A stretch of 64,000 nt of DNA from CAZYSK01 sp964649415 (GCA_964649415.1 CAZYSK010000005.1:1-64000); one strand, 5' to 3'; shown: positions 17,401 to 29,300, numbered from the stretch's first letter. Numbers and translations are program-made. The notes: generated by a model not told the origin, from the letters alone.

Positions 17401-18072
17401 CTACTGGGAAACTCGGCCCCGAATCAAGAACAGCCCTGCCGCCAGGAAGCCAATCCCCACAGCCAGCAGCATCGCCGCCACGGCCACGACTGAGCCACCA
17501 GTCTCGGGCAGCAAGCCCACGACGTCGAACGCCACCTCGTTGGAGACCAGATCCAGTATGGTAGCCACGTTGCCGATCCGGGTCCCCGGAAGGACGTCAT
17601 CACGCACGCGCGCCACGATCGTGAGTTCCGCGCACATGCCGGGGATCAAGTCGCCGAATTCGGCCCGCACCCCATTGCCCACGACAACGGCTCGGCCCAA
17701 CGAGGCAGATGCGCTCACCACCTCCAGTTCTGGCTGAAGCGCGTCGCTGACGACGACATTCTCAGCCGTCGCGTCGCCCTCGTTGCACACCCGGATGACG
17801 AAGGTGACCGACGCCCCCGGAAAGGCCTCGGTGGCATCAACCGTCTTGGTCAGCACCAGATCAGGCGATGGCGGGGGCGGCTCAGGCGTCAGCGTTGGCC
17901 CCGACGTGGGAACAGGCGGCTCGGTGGTAGTCGGGATGGGTGTGGGCGTCACGCCCAGCGCTGACGCGGCCACCATGGGCGGCCGGCCCGCGATGGCTGT
18001 CATGAACAACAGCACGGCGACGAGCACCTGAACTGTACCCAACGTCGTCAGTACCCTGGCTTTTGGCTCCAT
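17401..18072 (-). CDS. Short DUF11 surface protein with LPETG sortase anchor
   Basis: A 223-residue exported protein with a hydrophobic N-terminal segment (TVQVLVAVLLFMTAIAG), a Pro/Thr-rich spacer (about 42-72), one DUF11 domain (LVLTKTVDATEAFPGASVTF to FDVVG) and a textbook sorting signal: LPETGG, about 23 hydrophobic residues, then RGRVSQ. Sortase-dependent covalent anchoring to peptidoglycan follows from the motif. It is a paralogue of the LPxSG protein at 10.4-11.2 kb. It follows the 1672-residue DUF11 gene by about 100 bp and its stop abuts the C25 peptidase start. No sortase gene is in the window. Confidence 0.9.
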   Translation of the reverse strand: MEPKARVLTTLGTVQVLVAVLLFMTAIAGRPPMVAASALGVTPTPIPTTTEPPVPTSGPTLTPEPPPPSPDLVLTKTVDATEAFPGASVTFVIRVCNEGDATAENVVVSDALQPELEVVSASASLGRAVVVGNGVRAEFGDLIPGMCAELTIVARVRDDVLPGTRIGNVATILDLVSNEVAFDVVGLLPETGGSVVAVAAMLLAVGIGFLAAGLFLIRGRVSQ

Positions 18073-18090
18073 ATTCCCCTCTCATTCGTT

Positions 18091-18156
18091 AGACTTCCGA
18101 AGTCTTCAGTAGTTCATTTGCCCCGTCTAGCACCTTGCCCTAGACTTCGGAAGTCT
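18091..18156. repeat. Pair of inverted AGACTTCCGAAGTCT palindromes
   Basis: AGACTTCCGAAGTCT at 18091-18105 and its reverse complement AGACTTCGGAAGTCT at 18142-18156. Each is itself a 7-bp palindrome around one centre base. They fill the gap between the large DUF11 gene and the LPETG gene and could fold either separately or with each other. Confidence 0.8.
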
Positions 18157-18174
18157 AGTATGACAGCGTCCCAC

Positions 18175-21100
18175 CTATCGCGTGACCAGTGGCAGATAGA
18201 CGCGAGGCGACCACGCGCTGTCCCCTACTCCAGTGCTCACAGGCTCGTGGAACGTCTCCAAGCCCGACGTATCCACGTCTGCCAGCCAGTACCACCATTC
18301 ACCCGCAGCCGGTACGACGTCCTCGTACACGTACGTCGCCCCACCACCGCGCGCCTGTGAAGGCACGAAGGCAAACCACTGGGCCCGCGAGCGGTCCGCG
18401 GTGGACGCCCGGTACAGGTTGAAGCCGAAGTTGTCTATCTCCACGGACGTCGCCCACTCCAGCCGCACCACGCGCCCGTTGACCGCGCCGACGCGGAAGT
18501 AGAGCAACTCCACCGCCGTGGGCGTTTCGTCGTCTTCCTGAAGCGTCTCAGGATCGTCGGTCGGCACATCCGGCAGCTCGTTGCTCTCGATCACACCCTG
18601 ATTAGTGACCTCGGTGACGCCTGCCGGCAGCGGGTCATTGATGGTCACCTGCAGGCTGATATACACCTCCCGACCGCTGAGCATGGTGCCGATATCCACC
18701 GTCACGCTCGCGTCCCCTGCACTGTTACCGCGGGTGACGGTACCCTGGCTCGTCTGCACCGACCCGACCACCAGCGTCGTGTTAGGGTCCGGCGTATCCC
18801 GGAAAACCACCCCCGTAGCCGGCGCGTTTCCACTGTTGAGGATCGTGATCCGATATACCAGGGTGTCCCCGGCAGTGGGCCCACCGTTGCCGTCTGCGTC
18901 GACCAGGAGCGTGTCTGACTTGTATGCTTCGATATTCGGAGTCGCGGTCACCGGCGTTACCGTCTCATCACCACCAGGCGGTGTGTCCGGGTCGTCCGTC
19001 GGCACGTCCGGGAGTTCGTTGCTGCCAACCAGGCCCTGGTTGGACACTTCCGTCACTCCCGGTGGAAGCGGGTTATCGATACGGACGCGGAAGCTGATAT
19101 CCACGCTGCCACCCCCTGGGATCGTGCCGACGTCCACCGCCACGGTGGAGTCACCGGCGGTATTCCCACTAGTGACCGTCCCCTGGCTCGTCTGCACCGA
19201 CCCAACCACCAGTGCCGTGTTCGGGTCCGGGGTGTCGCTGAAGGTCACTCCCGTGGCCGCGCCATTGCCGCTGTTGACGATGCGCACTTCGTAGAGCAGC
19301 GTATCGCCCGGGCTCGGCACCCCGTCGCCGTCGGCGTCCGCGAACAGCAGGTCGCGCTTCTCCGCCTCCAGCACCGGCGCGGCGGTGATTGGGGTCACCG
19401 TCGGATCATCATCAGGTAGCGTGTCGGGGTCATCCGTGGGCTCGACCGGCAGCTCGTTGCTGCTGACCAGGCCCTGATTGGCCACGCGCGTCACGCCCGC
19501 CGGCAGTGGACTGTCAATGGTGACCTGGAAGCTGATGTCCACCGCGCCCCCCCCGCCCGGGATCGTCCCAATATCGACCGCTACACTCGTATCACCGGCA
19601 CCGTTGCCCGTGGTGACCGTCCCCTGGCTCGTCTGCACCGACCCAACCACCAGCGCCGTGTTCAGGTCCGGGGTGTCGCTGAAGGTCACCCCCGTGGCCG
19701 CGCCGTTGCCGCTGTTGACGATGCGCACTTCGTAGAGCAGCGTATCGCCCGGGCTCGGCACACCGTTGCCGTCGGCGTCCGCGAACAGCCTGTCGCGCTT
19801 CTCCGCCTCCAACACCGGCGCGGCGGTGATTGGGGTCACCGTCGGATCATCGTCGGGTAGCGTGTCGGGGTCATCCGTGGGCTCGGGCGGCAGTTGATTG
19901 CTGCTGACCAGGCCCTGATTGGCCACCTGCGTCACGCCCACCGGCAACGGGTCGTCGATGGTCACCTGGAAGCTGATGTCCACCACACCCCCCCCGCCCG
20001 GGATCGTGCCAATATCGACCGCCACACTCGTATCACCGGCACCGTTGCCCGTGGTGACCATCCCCCGACTCGTCTGCACCGACCCAACCACCAGCGCCGT
20101 GTTCGGGTCCGGGGTGTCGCTGAAGGTCACCCCCGTGGCCGCACTGTTGCCGCTGTTGACGATGCGCACTTCGTAGAGCAGCGTATCGCCCGGGCTCGGC
20201 ACCCCGTCGCCGTCGGCGTCCGCGAACAGCAGGTCGCGCTTCTCCGCCTCCAGCACCGGCGCGGCGGTGATTGGGGTCACCGTCGGATCATCATCAGGTA
20301 GCGTGTCGGGGTCATCCGTGGGCTCGACCGGCAGCTCGTTGCTGCTGACCAGGCCCTGATTGGCCACCTGCGTCACGCCCGCCGGCAACGGGTCGTCGAT
20401 GGTCACCTGGAAGCTAACGTGCACCGTGCCTCCCCCGCCCGGGATCGTGCCAATATCGACCGCCACACTCGCATCGCCGGCACCGTTGCCCGTGGTGACC
20501 GTCCCCTGGGTGGTCGTCACCGTGCCGGCAACGAGTGCCGTGTTCGAGTCGGGCACGTCGCTGAAGGTCACTCCCGTGGCGGCCGTGTTGCCGTCGTTGA
20601 CGATGGTGATCTCATATCGCAGCGTGTCACCCGGCGAGGGTGCACTGTTGCCGTCGGCGTCCACAAACAGCACGTCATCCTTGAACGCATCAATTCGCGG
20701 TGCAGCAGTGATGGGGGTCACCGTCGGATCATCGTCCGGCAGCGTGTCAGGATCATCCGTGGGCTCGACCGGCAGCTCGTTGCTGCTGACCAGACCCTGA
20801 TTAGCCACTTGCGTCACACCCGCCGGCAGTGGATCATTGATGGTGGCTTGATAACTGACGATGACGGTCGCCCCGGCAGGGATGGTGCCGATGTCCACCG
20901 TGATGGGCGGTGTGCCGCCATTGCCGCTCGTAACGGTGCCCTGGGTGGTCGTCACGGAGCCGCTCACCAGCGTCGTATTCGAATCTGGAATGTCGTTGAG
21001 CGTCACACCCGTGACCGAAACGGTGCCACTGTTGACAATGCGCATTTCGTAGCGCAGTGTATCGCCCGGTGAGGGCACACCGTTGCCGTCGGCATCCACG

Positions 21101-23190
21101 AACAGCGCGTCGTCCTTTTCCGCCTCCAGTACGGGGGTGGCCGCCACCGGCGTCTGGGTCCCGGGGTTGACCTCCTCACCCACTGCGCTCACCGTGGCCT
21201 GGTTGACGACACGCTCGACTCCGGGCGGAAGGGGGTCATCCACGGTCATCTGGAAAGTGACGGTGAACACGCCATTCACCGGCAGTGTACCCAGGTTAGT
21301 TCCACCCTCGTCCAGCGGGAACGCAGTGGTCCCGGCATCCGGCACGGTAACCAGCGAGGAGCCATCGTCAAACTGTGTGCTGTTGGGCACGTACGTCGTG
21401 TGCAGCGGCACCGTATCACTGACGACGACATCGGGCACAGGCACACGGCTCATGCTCCGGACGGTGATCGTGTAGTTCAACGTATCGCCCGGGCCGACAG
21501 CACCGTCCCCATTGACATCGTTCGCCAGCCCTGCATCCTTGCCCGCCGCGAAGGCGAGCAAGGGGGGCACAGTCGTACCAAGATCCAGGTAGGGCACGCT
21601 CTGATTCGCGTTGTCCGGATCCTGGCCCCAGGCGACGGCGATCTGAGTACCATCCAACGTGTACAGGAGAATGCCCGTCTGATCACCGTCGGGATCGAAA
21701 ATGCGCTGACGCTGAAAAGCATTGAGGGTGTACGCCACGTCGTATCCGTTGCCGTTGGGATCGGTGAATGGACCCGTCGTCGGGTCGCTATCGTAGTCAA
21801 CGTAGACAGTCGTATCACTCACGGGTGTCGTCCAGACTGGGCTGCCGTTCTGACCCGTATAGGAGGGGGAGTTCGTATCGGCTCCTGGCCCCCACCCGAC
21901 GAGTGCCTGTGTGGACAAGAGGCGCCCCGGCATCAGCATAAACCCCCAGTCGAAGTTGCTGTTGCTCGTCGTATCAGAATCCACAGTGGCGAGAGCGTAG
22001 AACAGGCTGCCGTCTGTAGTGTAGAAGTGAGCGCCGGAGCCATTTGGCATCCGCTGGCGCACGACGCCTCCAGCAGGTACGCTCAGCGCTGTTTGAGCGC
22101 CGACGTCCGTCTCCCACTCGACGGTAATGGCCGACGCGTTGGGGTTGTAGACGAAGATATCGGTCGGATCGGTGCTCCTGGTGCTCACAGGGCTGTAGTA
22201 GCGATCGCAACAAACGGGCAAGAGCGTGTACCAGCGCGACTCGTACCGGGTACCGATGTCACCGGTGAGCATGTGCACCTGCACGGGCGCAGAGGCCGTC
22301 ACCGTGGCACCGGCCACGACCGACTCACCGGCAGGTACCTGGTAGCTCTGACCCTCGTCGAGGGCCCGCGTGACGTCGACGGTGCCATCATCGTCCCAGT
22401 CAATCTGCACACTCGTATTGTCCTCAGCCGCCTGGACCACCAGTGTCACGTACTCGAACATATCGTCGGAAGGGACGTTCTCACCCACGACGGCTTCGAA
22501 GCTGGTGCCAAAGTAGCCGGTATCATACACCTCCACCGCGCCAGCCAGCACCGTGCCCGGGCTAATCGCCCAGGCAGCCCGGGTGACGGCCACGGGGTTG
22601 GTGACGGCAAACTTGTCTTGACCATCGAAGAAGATGTTCGTCGAATTGCGCGGATTCGAGGGTATCGTGTTCTCCAGCACGACGATGGTGCCAGCGTCGA
22701 TTACGTCGCCGGGAACGCCGGGAGGCGCCCCGTTGGATGGATCCGCATCGCCCCATATCTGCACACCATCTGGATTGGTCGCAGCGTCGTAGATGTCCGA
22801 GGGATGGCCGATATCAGCCTCGTACCCGTTCTCCCACTGATCGTAGTAGATGATGGTATCGTCAGAGATCGCAGCGATGGAGACCACGGTCCGTATGTCA
22901 TCACCCACAGCGCTGTAGAGTGTCAGGAGAGATTCGCGCACCTGCTCCTCAGGGAGCGGCACGTAATATGTCTGGACCGGGGGCTGGTGTGCGGCGAGAG
23001 CCGTCAAGTCAAATAGGAGACCCGCCAATACGGCGACCAGCAGAGCCAGGGGAAACAACACGCCACGGAGGCGGATGCCTCGTCCGGGAATGCGCGAGCG
23101 AGCGGAGCCAGACACCGATCGGATCGTACCCCTCTCCTCGTCCGAGAGTTCATCATACGAATTACCTGGAGCCCATGTCTTGCGCATCAT
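18175..23190 (-). CDS. Large surface protein with seven tandem DUF11 domains (1672 aa)
   Basis: The N-terminus carries a basic region and a membrane/signal segment (GVLFPLALLVAVLAGLLFDLTALA), then the same domain as the 930-residue protein (YYVPLPEEQVRESL). Seven DUF11 domains follow. Four of the inner ones are almost identical and contain DADG[DN]GVPSPGDTL, a DxDxDG-like loop that may bind calcium, and end in TDDPDTLPDDDPTVTPITAA. The C-terminal module (TAVELLYFR, WATSVEIDNFGFNLYR) ends in VYLPLVTR. Such stacked beta-domains usually form a stalk on the cell surface. The ATG at 23190 follows a GGGGG run; the frame is open for 31 more codons upstream. It heads the run of genes leading to the LPETG protein and C25 peptidase. 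Confidence 0.87.
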   Translation of the reverse strand: MMRKTWAPGNSYDELSDEERGTIRSVSGSARSRIPGRGIRLRGVLFPLALLVAVLAGLLFDLTALAAHQPPVQTYYVPLPEEQVRESLLTLYSAVGDDIRTVVSIAAISDDTIIYYDQWENGYEADIGHPSDIYDAATNPDGVQIWGDADPSNGAPPGVPGDVIDAGTIVVLENTIPSNPRNSTNIFFDGQDKFAVTNPVAVTRAAWAISPGTVLAGAVEVYDTGYFGTSFEAVVGENVPSDDMFEYVTLVVQAAEDNTSVQIDWDDDGTVDVTRALDEGQSYQVPAGESVVAGATVTASAPVQVHMLTGDIGTRYESRWYTLLPVCCDRYYSPVSTRSTDPTDIFVYNPNASAITVEWETDVGAQTALSVPAGGVVRQRMPNGSGAHFYTTDGSLFYALATVDSDTTSNSNFDWGFMLMPGRLLSTQALVGWGPGADTNSPSYTGQNGSPVWTTPVSDTTVYVDYDSDPTTGPFTDPNGNGYDVAYTLNAFQRQRIFDPDGDQTGILLYTLDGTQIAVAWGQDPDNANQSVPYLDLGTTVPPLLAFAAGKDAGLANDVNGDGAVGPGDTLNYTITVRSMSRVPVPDVVVSDTVPLHTTYVPNSTQFDDGSSLVTVPDAGTTAFPLDEGGTNLGTLPVNGVFTVTFQMTVDDPLPPGVERVVNQATVSAVGEEVNPGTQTPVAATPVLEAEKDDALFVDADGNGVPSPGDTLRYEMRIVNSGTVSVTGVTLNDIPDSNTTLVSGSVTTTQGTVTSGNGGTPPITVDIGTIPAGATVIVSYQATINDPLPAGVTQVANQGLVSSNELPVEPTDDPDTLPDDDPTVTPITAAPRIDAFKDDVLFVDADGNSAPSPGDTLRYEITIVNDGNTAATGVTFSDVPDSNTALVAGTVTTTQGTVTTGNGAGDASVAVDIGTIPGGGGTVHVSFQVTIDDPLPAGVTQVANQGLVSSNELPVEPTDDPDTLPDDDPTVTPITAAPVLEAEKRDLLFADADGDGVPSPGDTLLYEVRIVNSGNSAATGVTFSDTPDPNTALVVGSVQTSRGMVTTGNGAGDTSVAVDIGTIPGGGGVVDISFQVTIDDPLPVGVTQVANQGLVSSNQLPPEPTDDPDTLPDDDPTVTPITAAPVLEAEKRDRLFADADGNGVPSPGDTLLYEVRIVNSGNGAATGVTFSDTPDLNTALVVGSVQTSQGTVTTGNGAGDTSVAVDIGTIPGGGGAVDISFQVTIDSPLPAGVTRVANQGLVSSNELPVEPTDDPDTLPDDDPTVTPITAAPVLEAEKRDLLFADADGDGVPSPGDTLLYEVRIVNSGNGAATGVTFSDTPDPNTALVVGSVQTSQGTVTSGNTAGDSTVAVDVGTIPGGGSVDISFRVRIDNPLPPGVTEVSNQGLVGSNELPDVPTDDPDTPPGGDETVTPVTATPNIEAYKSDTLLVDADGNGGPTAGDTLVYRITILNSGNAPATGVVFRDTPDPNTTLVVGSVQTSQGTVTRGNSAGDASVTVDIGTMLSGREVYISLQVTINDPLPAGVTEVTNQGVIESNELPDVPTDDPETLQEDDETPTAVELLYFRVGAVNGRVVRLEWATSVEIDNFGFNLYRASTADRSRAQWFAFVPSQARGGGATYVYEDVVPAAGEWWYWLADVDTSGLETFHEPVSTGVGDSAWSPRVYLPLVTR
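18941..21150 (-). repeat. 441-bp tandem repeats coding for DUF11 domains
   Basis: The landmark GGCGGTGATTGGGGTCACCG recurs at 19381, 19822 and 20263, and in degenerate form near 20704, a constant period of 441 bp (147 codons). Neighbouring units are nearly identical at DNA level, including synonymous positions, which points to recent unequal recombination. The outer units (near 18.95 and 21.1 kb) have diverged. Confidence 0.85.
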
Positions 23191-23339
23191 CTTGCCCCAC
23201 CCCCTTTCGGCCAAGAGACCGTCCACCAAAACGATGCCTATCCAACTAACGACCAGTATATCACTTTTGTATAATAAAGTCAATAACTATATGTTAAAAT
23301 AGGATTCAAGACTATTCGCCGCCTCGCGTGTCGTGCATC

Positions 23340-26300
23340 TCACCGCATCACCAGCGGCAGATAGATCCTTTGGAACAGACTGCTGATTCCCACTCGGGCG
23401 CTCACCGGCCCGTGGAAAGTCTCCAGCCCAGAGGTGTCTACATCGGCCAGCCAATACCACCAGATACCATCGGCGGGCACCGTGTCGTCGTAGCGATAGG
23501 TGGCTCCGCCGGCGCGCGCCTGGCCAGGGACGAAAGCTCGCAGGCTGGCCTGAGAACGATCGGCGACCGGCGACCGGTACACGTTGAAGCCGAAATTGTC
23601 AACCTCCGCCGCGGTGGCCCACCTCAATGGCACTGTGCGCCCGCTGACGGCGTCAATGCGGAAGTAGAGCAACTCCACAGCCGTCGGTATGACGTCCGTG
23701 ATGGACTCAGTCTCCACGTCGTCGTTGATCGGGTTGTCGTGAACGTCCTCGCCACCGGTCGTCGTCACGACATTGGTCGTCGTCACATCAATGGTGTGCG
23801 CGACGCTGAAGACGGTGGTCAAGCGGAATGCCTCGCCGGCGGGCAGATCGCGCCCGAAGCCATGGGGGGCTGGCCCCGTCAGGTCGTCCCAAGCCATCGT
23901 GCCCGCACCGCTGTCGTGGGTGTCAGGGGACGGACGCGCATCCACGAGCGCCAGGTAGTAGGGATCGTAGCGATCCTGCAGCGGCAACGCACCGATGGCA
24001 CTGGGGCCGAGGTTGGTGATGGCGATGGTGAACGTGACGTAGTTGGGATATAGCTCGTCGTCGTCGAAGGCCACCAATCGCTTGTCCAGCGCGATCGTCG
24101 GGGTCACGACAGAGACCGGCACGTCGCCGGTGTCGGTAATGGTGCCACCGGGATGGTCGCCTTCGACGCCGGCCACGTTGGTGTAGCCGCCGGTCGCCAC
24201 CGCGGTCGTGACCTGGAAGGTGACGCTGAGGCTCGCGCCCGGGGAGAGAGGTCCCACCACAGGCACCAGATCCGACCAGCCCAACAGAGGTCCAACGATG
24301 ACGTCCGGATCGGTCGGGACGCCGGAGCCGGCGACGTAGTGGAAATCGGTCGAAGGGAGCGTGTCTGTGAGACGCAACGCGGCGACGGTGACCTGCCCCG
24401 TGTTGACGATGCGCAGCGTGTAGGTGAACAGCATTCCACGCACGACCTGTCCCGGCTCCACGGTCTTCACCAGTTGCAGGCCGGGCGTCAGCGGTGTGGT
24501 GGGTTCAGCGTATTCGTCGTTGCCCGGATCGTCGCCGGGCGTGGTGGTGGTGACTGCGGCGGTGTTCGTGAACGTCCGCGTCACGTCCGGTTTCACCCGC
24601 ACTGTCACCGTGACGAGACGTACCTCGCCGGCTGCCAGCGTGCCCAGATGCCACGCCAGGGCGGGCAGGGCAATCGTGACGGGGACGGTTGCGGTGATGA
24701 AGGTCACCTCTGGCGGAAGTGTGTCCTCGACCCGCACGTCATCGGCGTCGCTGGGGCCGTTGTTGACCGCCTCCAGCGTATAGGTGAGCAGCGCGCCCGC
24801 AGCGACCGGGTCGGGCCAATCAGTCTTGGAGACAGCGACGTCGGCAACGACGCCGACGGGGGTTGTGATCGTGCCGGTGTCGGTGAGCCCCTCGGTGCCG
24901 GACACCCAGGCCGTGTTGGTGACGATACTCCCCGCGGGCAAGCTGCCGTCCACCAGGACGACCATGGTCACCGGCCTGGGCACACCGATATCCAGGATGC
25001 CCACATACCACGTGACTGCGCCGGTACCTCCCACCGGCGGATGGCGCGCCGTCGCCGCCCCGGTCGCGGTGAAGAAGGTGGTACCGGCCGGGACCGCGTC
25101 CGTGACGATCACACCCGTGGCAGACACGATGCCAACGTTGGTCACGGTGAGCGTGTAGGTCAGCAAGTCGCCGGCGTCCACGATGCCGATCGCGGCGGAC
25201 TTGCTCAGGTCCAGGTCCGGCAGGCCGGCGTGCACGTTGGTCGTACCCGAGATCGGGCCGTAGCCACGCTCGGCGGGCACCGGACCAGGCAGACTGGTCC
25301 ACCCCACCTCCGCCTGGTTGATCAGATCCACACGTGCCGGTACGCCACCGTCGACGCGCGCGACGTACTGGATCGTCAACACGCTGGCGACCGGGATGCT
25401 GAAGGCCGGCGCGAAGGCCACCGTGAAGACACCTGTGCCCAGACTGTAGGCCGTGGCGTAGTCACCGCCGGGGACGGGCACACCATCCAGATTCGCCGCC
25501 AGAAGCACGGGCGCAGTGTCCCGCATCCACTCGGAGAGCGTGTCGGCGAGGACGACGTCATAGGCCGGACTGACCGTGATGGCCGAGCCGTTCGTGATAC
25601 GCACCGTGTAGGTCACCCGGTCCCCCGCGCCCACCGTGCTGGTGGTGGGGGGATCACTGACCTTGAGCAGAGTCAGCGCCGGTTCGACGACGGTGACGGT
25701 GACGACGTTGACGTACGTGATGGGCTGTAGTGGCCCGTTGGGTGTGAGCGCCCACTGGAAAGCGGCGGTGTTGGTGACCAGGTCGCCGGCCGCGCCGGCA
25801 GTCGGTTCGGCGAGCGTGGTCGTGATGACGAGCGCCGAGTAGCTGCGCGCTGGCACAGAGCCCCAGGTACCCGTGACCACGCTCCCGATGAACGAGGAAT
25901 GAATGGGCGGAGCGCCGCTGCCGACAGCCTGCGTGCCCGCCACCGTCAGCCGGCTATCCACCACGTCGGTTACGACGACATCGTACAGAGCGAAATCCAG
26001 ATATGGTCCAACCAGAGTGAAGACAATCTCGTCGCCGATGGTGGCCGTGACAGGACGGACCTCCTTGATGCCCGACGGTGACGGTGTGTGGTGCCAGACG
26101 TCGTCCTCACCATCGGTGTACTCGCGCTCATCGGGCTGCCAGGGACCGGGACCCTCGCCAGGCTGGCTGTCGTAGGCGGGGATCGCCGCCGTGTTCGTCA
26201 GACGGACCCCCGCGCCGAGCGTTTCCGTGACGTGGGCCACCATGGTGATCACGGCCACGCCGGGCAGTCCAGCGTTCCAGTCCGTGCCCCACAGGCCATT

Positions 26301-29300
26301 CACCAGCCAGGTGATGGTATCGGTGGCGCGCACCGGCGGCTGGTAGGTGAAAGCTGCCGTTGGAGGGGCCGTGCTGACGATGGTAGAGGTAACGTAGTGC
26401 AGGCCGGAGGGCAGCACATCGCTGATGACGACGTCGTGGGCCGGCCCGCGGCCATCGTTGATTATGCTCAGCGTATAGGTGATGCGATAGTTGGCAGGAA
26501 CATAGGAACCGGACGGCGGGATGCTGTCCTTGTCTATCGTCAGTCGGGGTTGGAGCACCCGGTTGCTGGCCTCGTCTTCGCCCACGAACTCACCCCGCTG
26601 CCAAAGGTCGACTGTGTCGGTAAGGGCATAGACGGCCATCTGATCAGGCCACACCGGCACGCCGTCGGTGATGCGCAGCCCCACCGCCTGGGCCTGGAAC
26701 GTCAGCGTGACGACCGTAGGCACGTCCTGAGCGCTCGTGATAGGCCGCCCGAAGGTCCAGGTGACCACCTGGGAATCGTCCACCGTTCCACTGTCCCGTC
26801 CAGGGGAGCTCACGCCCACCGTCGCCGGCGTCCACCGCAGCGTCTCGCTGTCGGTGATGTACCAGACGCCAGGTGGCAAGACGTCGCGCAGGTAGGAGTT
26901 GTCACCCATGCCAACCATGCCCGCGGGCACCGTGAAGACCAGGTGATAGGTGACCAGGTCGCCCACCCGCAGCGTGATTGGCTCCGTGGACTTGACGAGC
27001 GCCACCGGCGGCGTCTCCACAGAGATCGCGTCTGTGTCCGTGTAGGGGCGCACACCGGGGACCGTCTCGGTCAGCGAATGGGAAAGGACGTCCACCGTGT
27101 TGGTCAGCCAGGCATCGTTGCCGGCCTGCGTGATGCGGGCGGTGTAGGTGAGCGCCACCTCGCCGGCCGGAAGCACGTTGCTGATGACGTTCAACGTCCA
27201 GGTCATCACGTCTGGGCCAACGACCGGCCCGCTGCGCGCGTCCCCGCCGTACTGGGCAGTGACGCTGATGCCGGCAGGGAGCGCGTCGGTGACGTGCACG
27301 CTGTAGGCCGGGCTGGAGCCCGCGTTGACGAGGCGCAGCGTATACGTCAGTAGGGCGGCGCCGTCCAGGCCGGTCAGGCCGCCCGTGGATGACTCCAGCG
27401 ACTTGGCAACCGAGACGTCTGGTTCACCGACCTCTGTATTGACTTCATCGCTCTCCGTCACCGGCGCGGTGGCGTGTCGCATGTACGCCACGTCGGTGAT
27501 CACGTCGCCCGCATCTGCGTCACCCACCAAGCTGGGCCACGCGTGGGAGATGCGCGCGGTGATCCGGATCACCGCCTGGGTATCGTGCGGGATGCTGCCA
27601 CACGTCGCCGTCACCAGCCCGGACGCGGGCGCGTAGTCCGCGACCACGCCGGTGCCCCCCGACGTCGTGACGCCCTCGATATAGAGACGGCTGTCCAGGG
27701 TATCCGTCACGACCACGTCGTACAGCGTCGCGGTGATGGGCTGCGCGGGCACGACGAGCGTATACGTGAGCAGCGTGCCCAACGTCGCGGTCGGCGGCGG
27801 GCTGAAGGTCACCGTCTTGGCCATCCCACCGTTCACCGTGCGCACGGCTGTGGAGTGGGAGCCGCCGCTGCTCTCTCGCTCGACGCTGATGCCGTATGGG
27901 TCACCCCGCGGATCGCCATCCCCTTCCCAGTTGTCGTAGGAGAGGAAAGCCTGGTTGTCAAGGATCGTGTTGGCCGTGACGCCATCAGACACCTGGAGGA
28001 CGACGGTCAGCGTCAAGGCCGTGTGAGCCAGCGGACTGTAGGGAGACGTGGACGCCAAGGAATTGACCCCCCAGGTCAAGACGCCGCTGGCACCGGGGAT
28101 GGGGACGGGCTCCACCTCGACCGCGGATGCCGGATCGTCGCTGGCAAGGGTGTAGGTGAGCAAATCCATCCCGGCGGGTAGCGCGTCCGTGATGACCAGG
28201 TCATGGCCGGCGATTCGGCCCTGGTTCGAGATGAGCAGGGTGTAGGTCACCCGGTCGCTCGCGCCAACGGTGCACGCGTCATCGCGCAGGCGCGTGACGA
28301 GGACATCGTCGAACGACGTGACGGCATTCTGATGCGAATACAGGCCAATCCGTCCAGACGGATAGGTCGTGTCTATCGCGGACAGGACCTGCTGACCGTC
28401 CACGAAGACGCGCAGCAGGCTGCCCTCGGCCCGAATCTCGACGTGATACCAACGTCCCAGCTCATACGCAGCGGCTGGATCGGTGTTCTGGTCCAAGGTG
28501 CCGCCGCCCGAGCCAACCTGCTGGAGGCGTTGGCGCCAACCACTCCCGGCCCGTTGCCACTGGAAGAGATAGTAGTTGCTGCTGTCCTGAGCCCGGAAGA
28601 TCAGGCCGATGGGGTCTTCGTCCTCGCCATCCGTCGAGCGGATCATGGCCGAGAAGCTGTAATCCGTCCAACTGAACGCGCCGGCGAAGGCACGACGGTT
28701 GTCGCCGGTCGAGGTGTTCTGATAGACGCCATCGGCCACGCTCCAGCCGCTGTTGACCTGCGTCCACTCCGGGACAGCACTCCCGTCGTTGAAGTTGTCC
28801 TGAAACAGCGTGGCCCCGCACCCGTGCGGCGTGACGTGTGACTTGCCAAGGTGCAACAGGGGCTCGACGATGGCTACCTCTACGTCGTCCACCTCGTCAA
28901 TGAGCACGTACTCGCCGGCCTGAAACTCCTCCCACACGAAGTGCGCTTCGTTGGTCAGCGTCACGCCGTCCCGGTTGGAGACGACGCCCTCGACCACTGC
29001 TGTCAGCACGATGGTAGCGACGACGGGGCCGACCCCACTGCCGAACGCCCAGGTCAGCACGTTGCCGACGGCGATGGTGGGAGACACAGGCACGAACGGC
29101 CCGCCCCCCTGGGAGAGCGTGCTGGTGACGAAGCGCAAACCGCCGGGCAGCGCGTCGTAGACGGCGGCGTTGGTATAGCTCAGTGGCTTGTAGTAGCGCA
29201 TATCTATGGTGAACGAAATCACTTCACCAATCGTAGCTACTTGCAGATCGGGTAGCTTGACGAACTCAAATCCGGCAGCGTAGGCCGTATCGCTGATCAC

